Source: Juglans regia (Eukaryota; Streptophyta; Magnoliopsida; Fagales; Juglandaceae). From it: a stretch of DNA of 64,000 bases. Below, one piece after another: positions 62,821 to 64,000 of the stretch (positions are counted from its first letter, which is position 1; the number at the start of each line of letters is the position of its first letter). The notes beneath the pieces were generated by a model that saw only the letters and a program-made list of their open reading frames with translations, had not been told where the DNA came from and searched no databases. The stretch lies in contig NC_049907.1 in the NCBI RefSeq assembly GCF_001411555.2, positions 39,361,482-39,425,481 on the forward strand, written 5' to 3'. The position numbers and the translations under genes are program-made.

Positions 62821-63230
62821 ACAGTGGTCTTTATAAGTTCTAGAATCTCTAGAGATAAATTGATCAATGGTAGGTGTTAACGTCGTGTTTTGCACGCTTT
62901 TAGGTCAAGTTCTAGTAGCTCAGGTCTTTCGAACTAGGCCTCGATCGGTATTGTGTGGAGCTCCCAGCAGTGGTTCGGTGTGGTTGTACGGTGTCAGTGC
63001 GTACATCCATAGCGATGAACAATATTTAAGTGCAGAGAAAATCAAAATAGATGAATACACAGATTTACGTACCTACATCTACGGGAGTTTAGGGAGGAGA
63101 GATTCTACTATAATAAGCTTGTTTGTAGTCTCTTATAGCCTCTCATTTCTCACTATATAATGAAACATGTAGATCTATTTGTTGTAGAAGAAGTTCTCTC
63201 TAGAACTCTCAGGTTGAAGAAGAAGTTGAA
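62821..63230. other. Spacer before the hAT relic
   Basis: A 97-codon frame at 62867-63160 has no recognised domain. The sequence may be the 5' part of the hAT element or an LTR remnant (TATATAATG near 63155). I cannot decide. Confidence 0.35.
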
Positions 63231-64000
63231 GAAGAATCCAAAAGTCGGAAGAAAATCCAGAGTCCTTAAAATTGTAAGCCTTCTGTTGCCCCTTTTATCT
63301 AAAATAGGTACAAGAAATAAGTTGCAAAAGATATTTATAAACTTTATTTGAGAGAGAAAGACAATCTGAAAAGTACTTTTAAGGGGCAGCGCATGTGTCT
63401 AACCATGGATACATGGACATCCGTGCAAAATTTTAACTACATGTGTCTAATTGCATATTTTATTGATGAAGATTGGAACATGGACAAAAAAATTATCAAT
63501 TTTTGCAAGGTTGAAAACCATAAGGTTGAAACACTAGGTAAACAAATTGAAATGTGTTTGCTAGAATGGGGAAGGCCCAAAATATTTACAATTACACTTG
63601 ATAATGCAAGTTCAAATAATGGGGTAATTTCGTATCTCAAAAGAAAGACAAAGAATAGAATGTATACTATTTTGGAACATGAGTTCTTGCATATGAGATG
63701 TTGTGCTCATATCTTGAATTTGATTGTTCGGGATGGATTGAAAGAATATGATCAATCAATTGCAAGAATTAGAGGAGCTGTGAAGTATGTAAAATCATCT
63801 CCACAAAGGTGAAATACATTTAAGCAATGTTGTGACAATGAAGACATTACTTGTAAAAGTGGTGTATGCTTAGATGTAGCAACCATTTGGAACTCCACTT
63901 ATATGATGTTGGATAGGGCTGAAAAGTTTCAAAAAGCATTTCAACGGTTAGAGGATGAAGATCCGAGATATATTAAGAGTGTTGGGGATGATGATAGTAA
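63231..64000 (+). pseudogene. hAT transposase remnant (RICESLEEPER-like), partial
   Basis: From about 63310 the frame reads VAKDIYKLYLREKDNLKSTFKGQ, then MDTWTSVQNFNYM, TITLDNASSNN and RCCAHILNLIVRDGL, the core of plant hAT transposases and of the domesticated DAYSLEEPER/RICESLEEPER proteins. The DxxS-type catalytic region is recognisable. A stop or shift interrupts it just before VAKD, and a TGA at 63810-63812 falls in the frame, which then continues with CLDVATIWNSTYMML, a conserved hAT block, to the window end. The BED zinc finger and the C-terminal dimerisation region are not seen. It is most likely a dead transposon, though only part is visible. Confidence 0.85.

Overview
This is plant nuclear DNA. 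Three intron-bearing genes can be rebuilt with canonical GT-AG splicing, and most of the remaining sequence is plant transposons: chromovirus-type Ty3/gypsy, Ty1/copia, L1-type LINE, hAT, a TRIM and Tourist-like MITEs, in AT-rich DNA full of (TA)n. The MITE and LTR families remind me of woody Fagales, perhaps walnut or hickory (Juglandaceae). That is recall, not proof. No CRISPR array, tRNA or rRNA gene was seen.

Layout. 1-18048 is dominated by a near-exact duplication with a period of 10,016 bp. Each unit has the same 1.39-kb left flank followed by a 6.6-kb chromodomain Ty3/gypsy element (344-bp LTRs, gag-protease ORF, pol ORF). Copy 2 (11407-18043) is complete, has near-identical LTRs and is framed by a perfect ATAAT target-site duplication. 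Copy 1 (1391-8020) has the same left flank but a diverged 3' LTR, a foreign right flank and a frameshift in pol. A 100-N gap (8987-9086) lies between the copies. This fits either unequal recombination between two elements or an assembly join. In both copies gag-pro and pol share one frame and are separated by a single UGA, and both carry Val in place of the first catalytic Asp of the reverse transcriptase YxDD motif.

18049-32380 is a graveyard of broken elements: LTR fragments, a minus-strand copia relic (20828-25566) with a hAT MITE in its integrase, and a minus-strand L1-type LINE (25690-30566) with another hAT-like insertion.

32381-62240 is the gene-bearing part. Cytosolic malate dehydrogenase is on + (32572-36041, 7 exons, 332 aa). 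An R2R3-MYB of the MYB13/14/15 type is on - (40708-42338, 3 exons, 281 aa). An EAF6-like NuA4 subunit is on - (50568-54327, 7 exons, 158 aa). An actin-depolymerizing factor is on + (58542-61554, 3 exons, 143 aa). These four are unrelated housekeeping or regulatory genes, each with its own promoter, and nothing suggests they act as one system. Intergenic DNA and introns hold Tourist-like MITEs, a 333-bp TRIM, hAT MITEs and many (TA)n tracts.

62241-64000 holds a LINE RNase H fragment and a broken hAT transposase that runs off the window edge.
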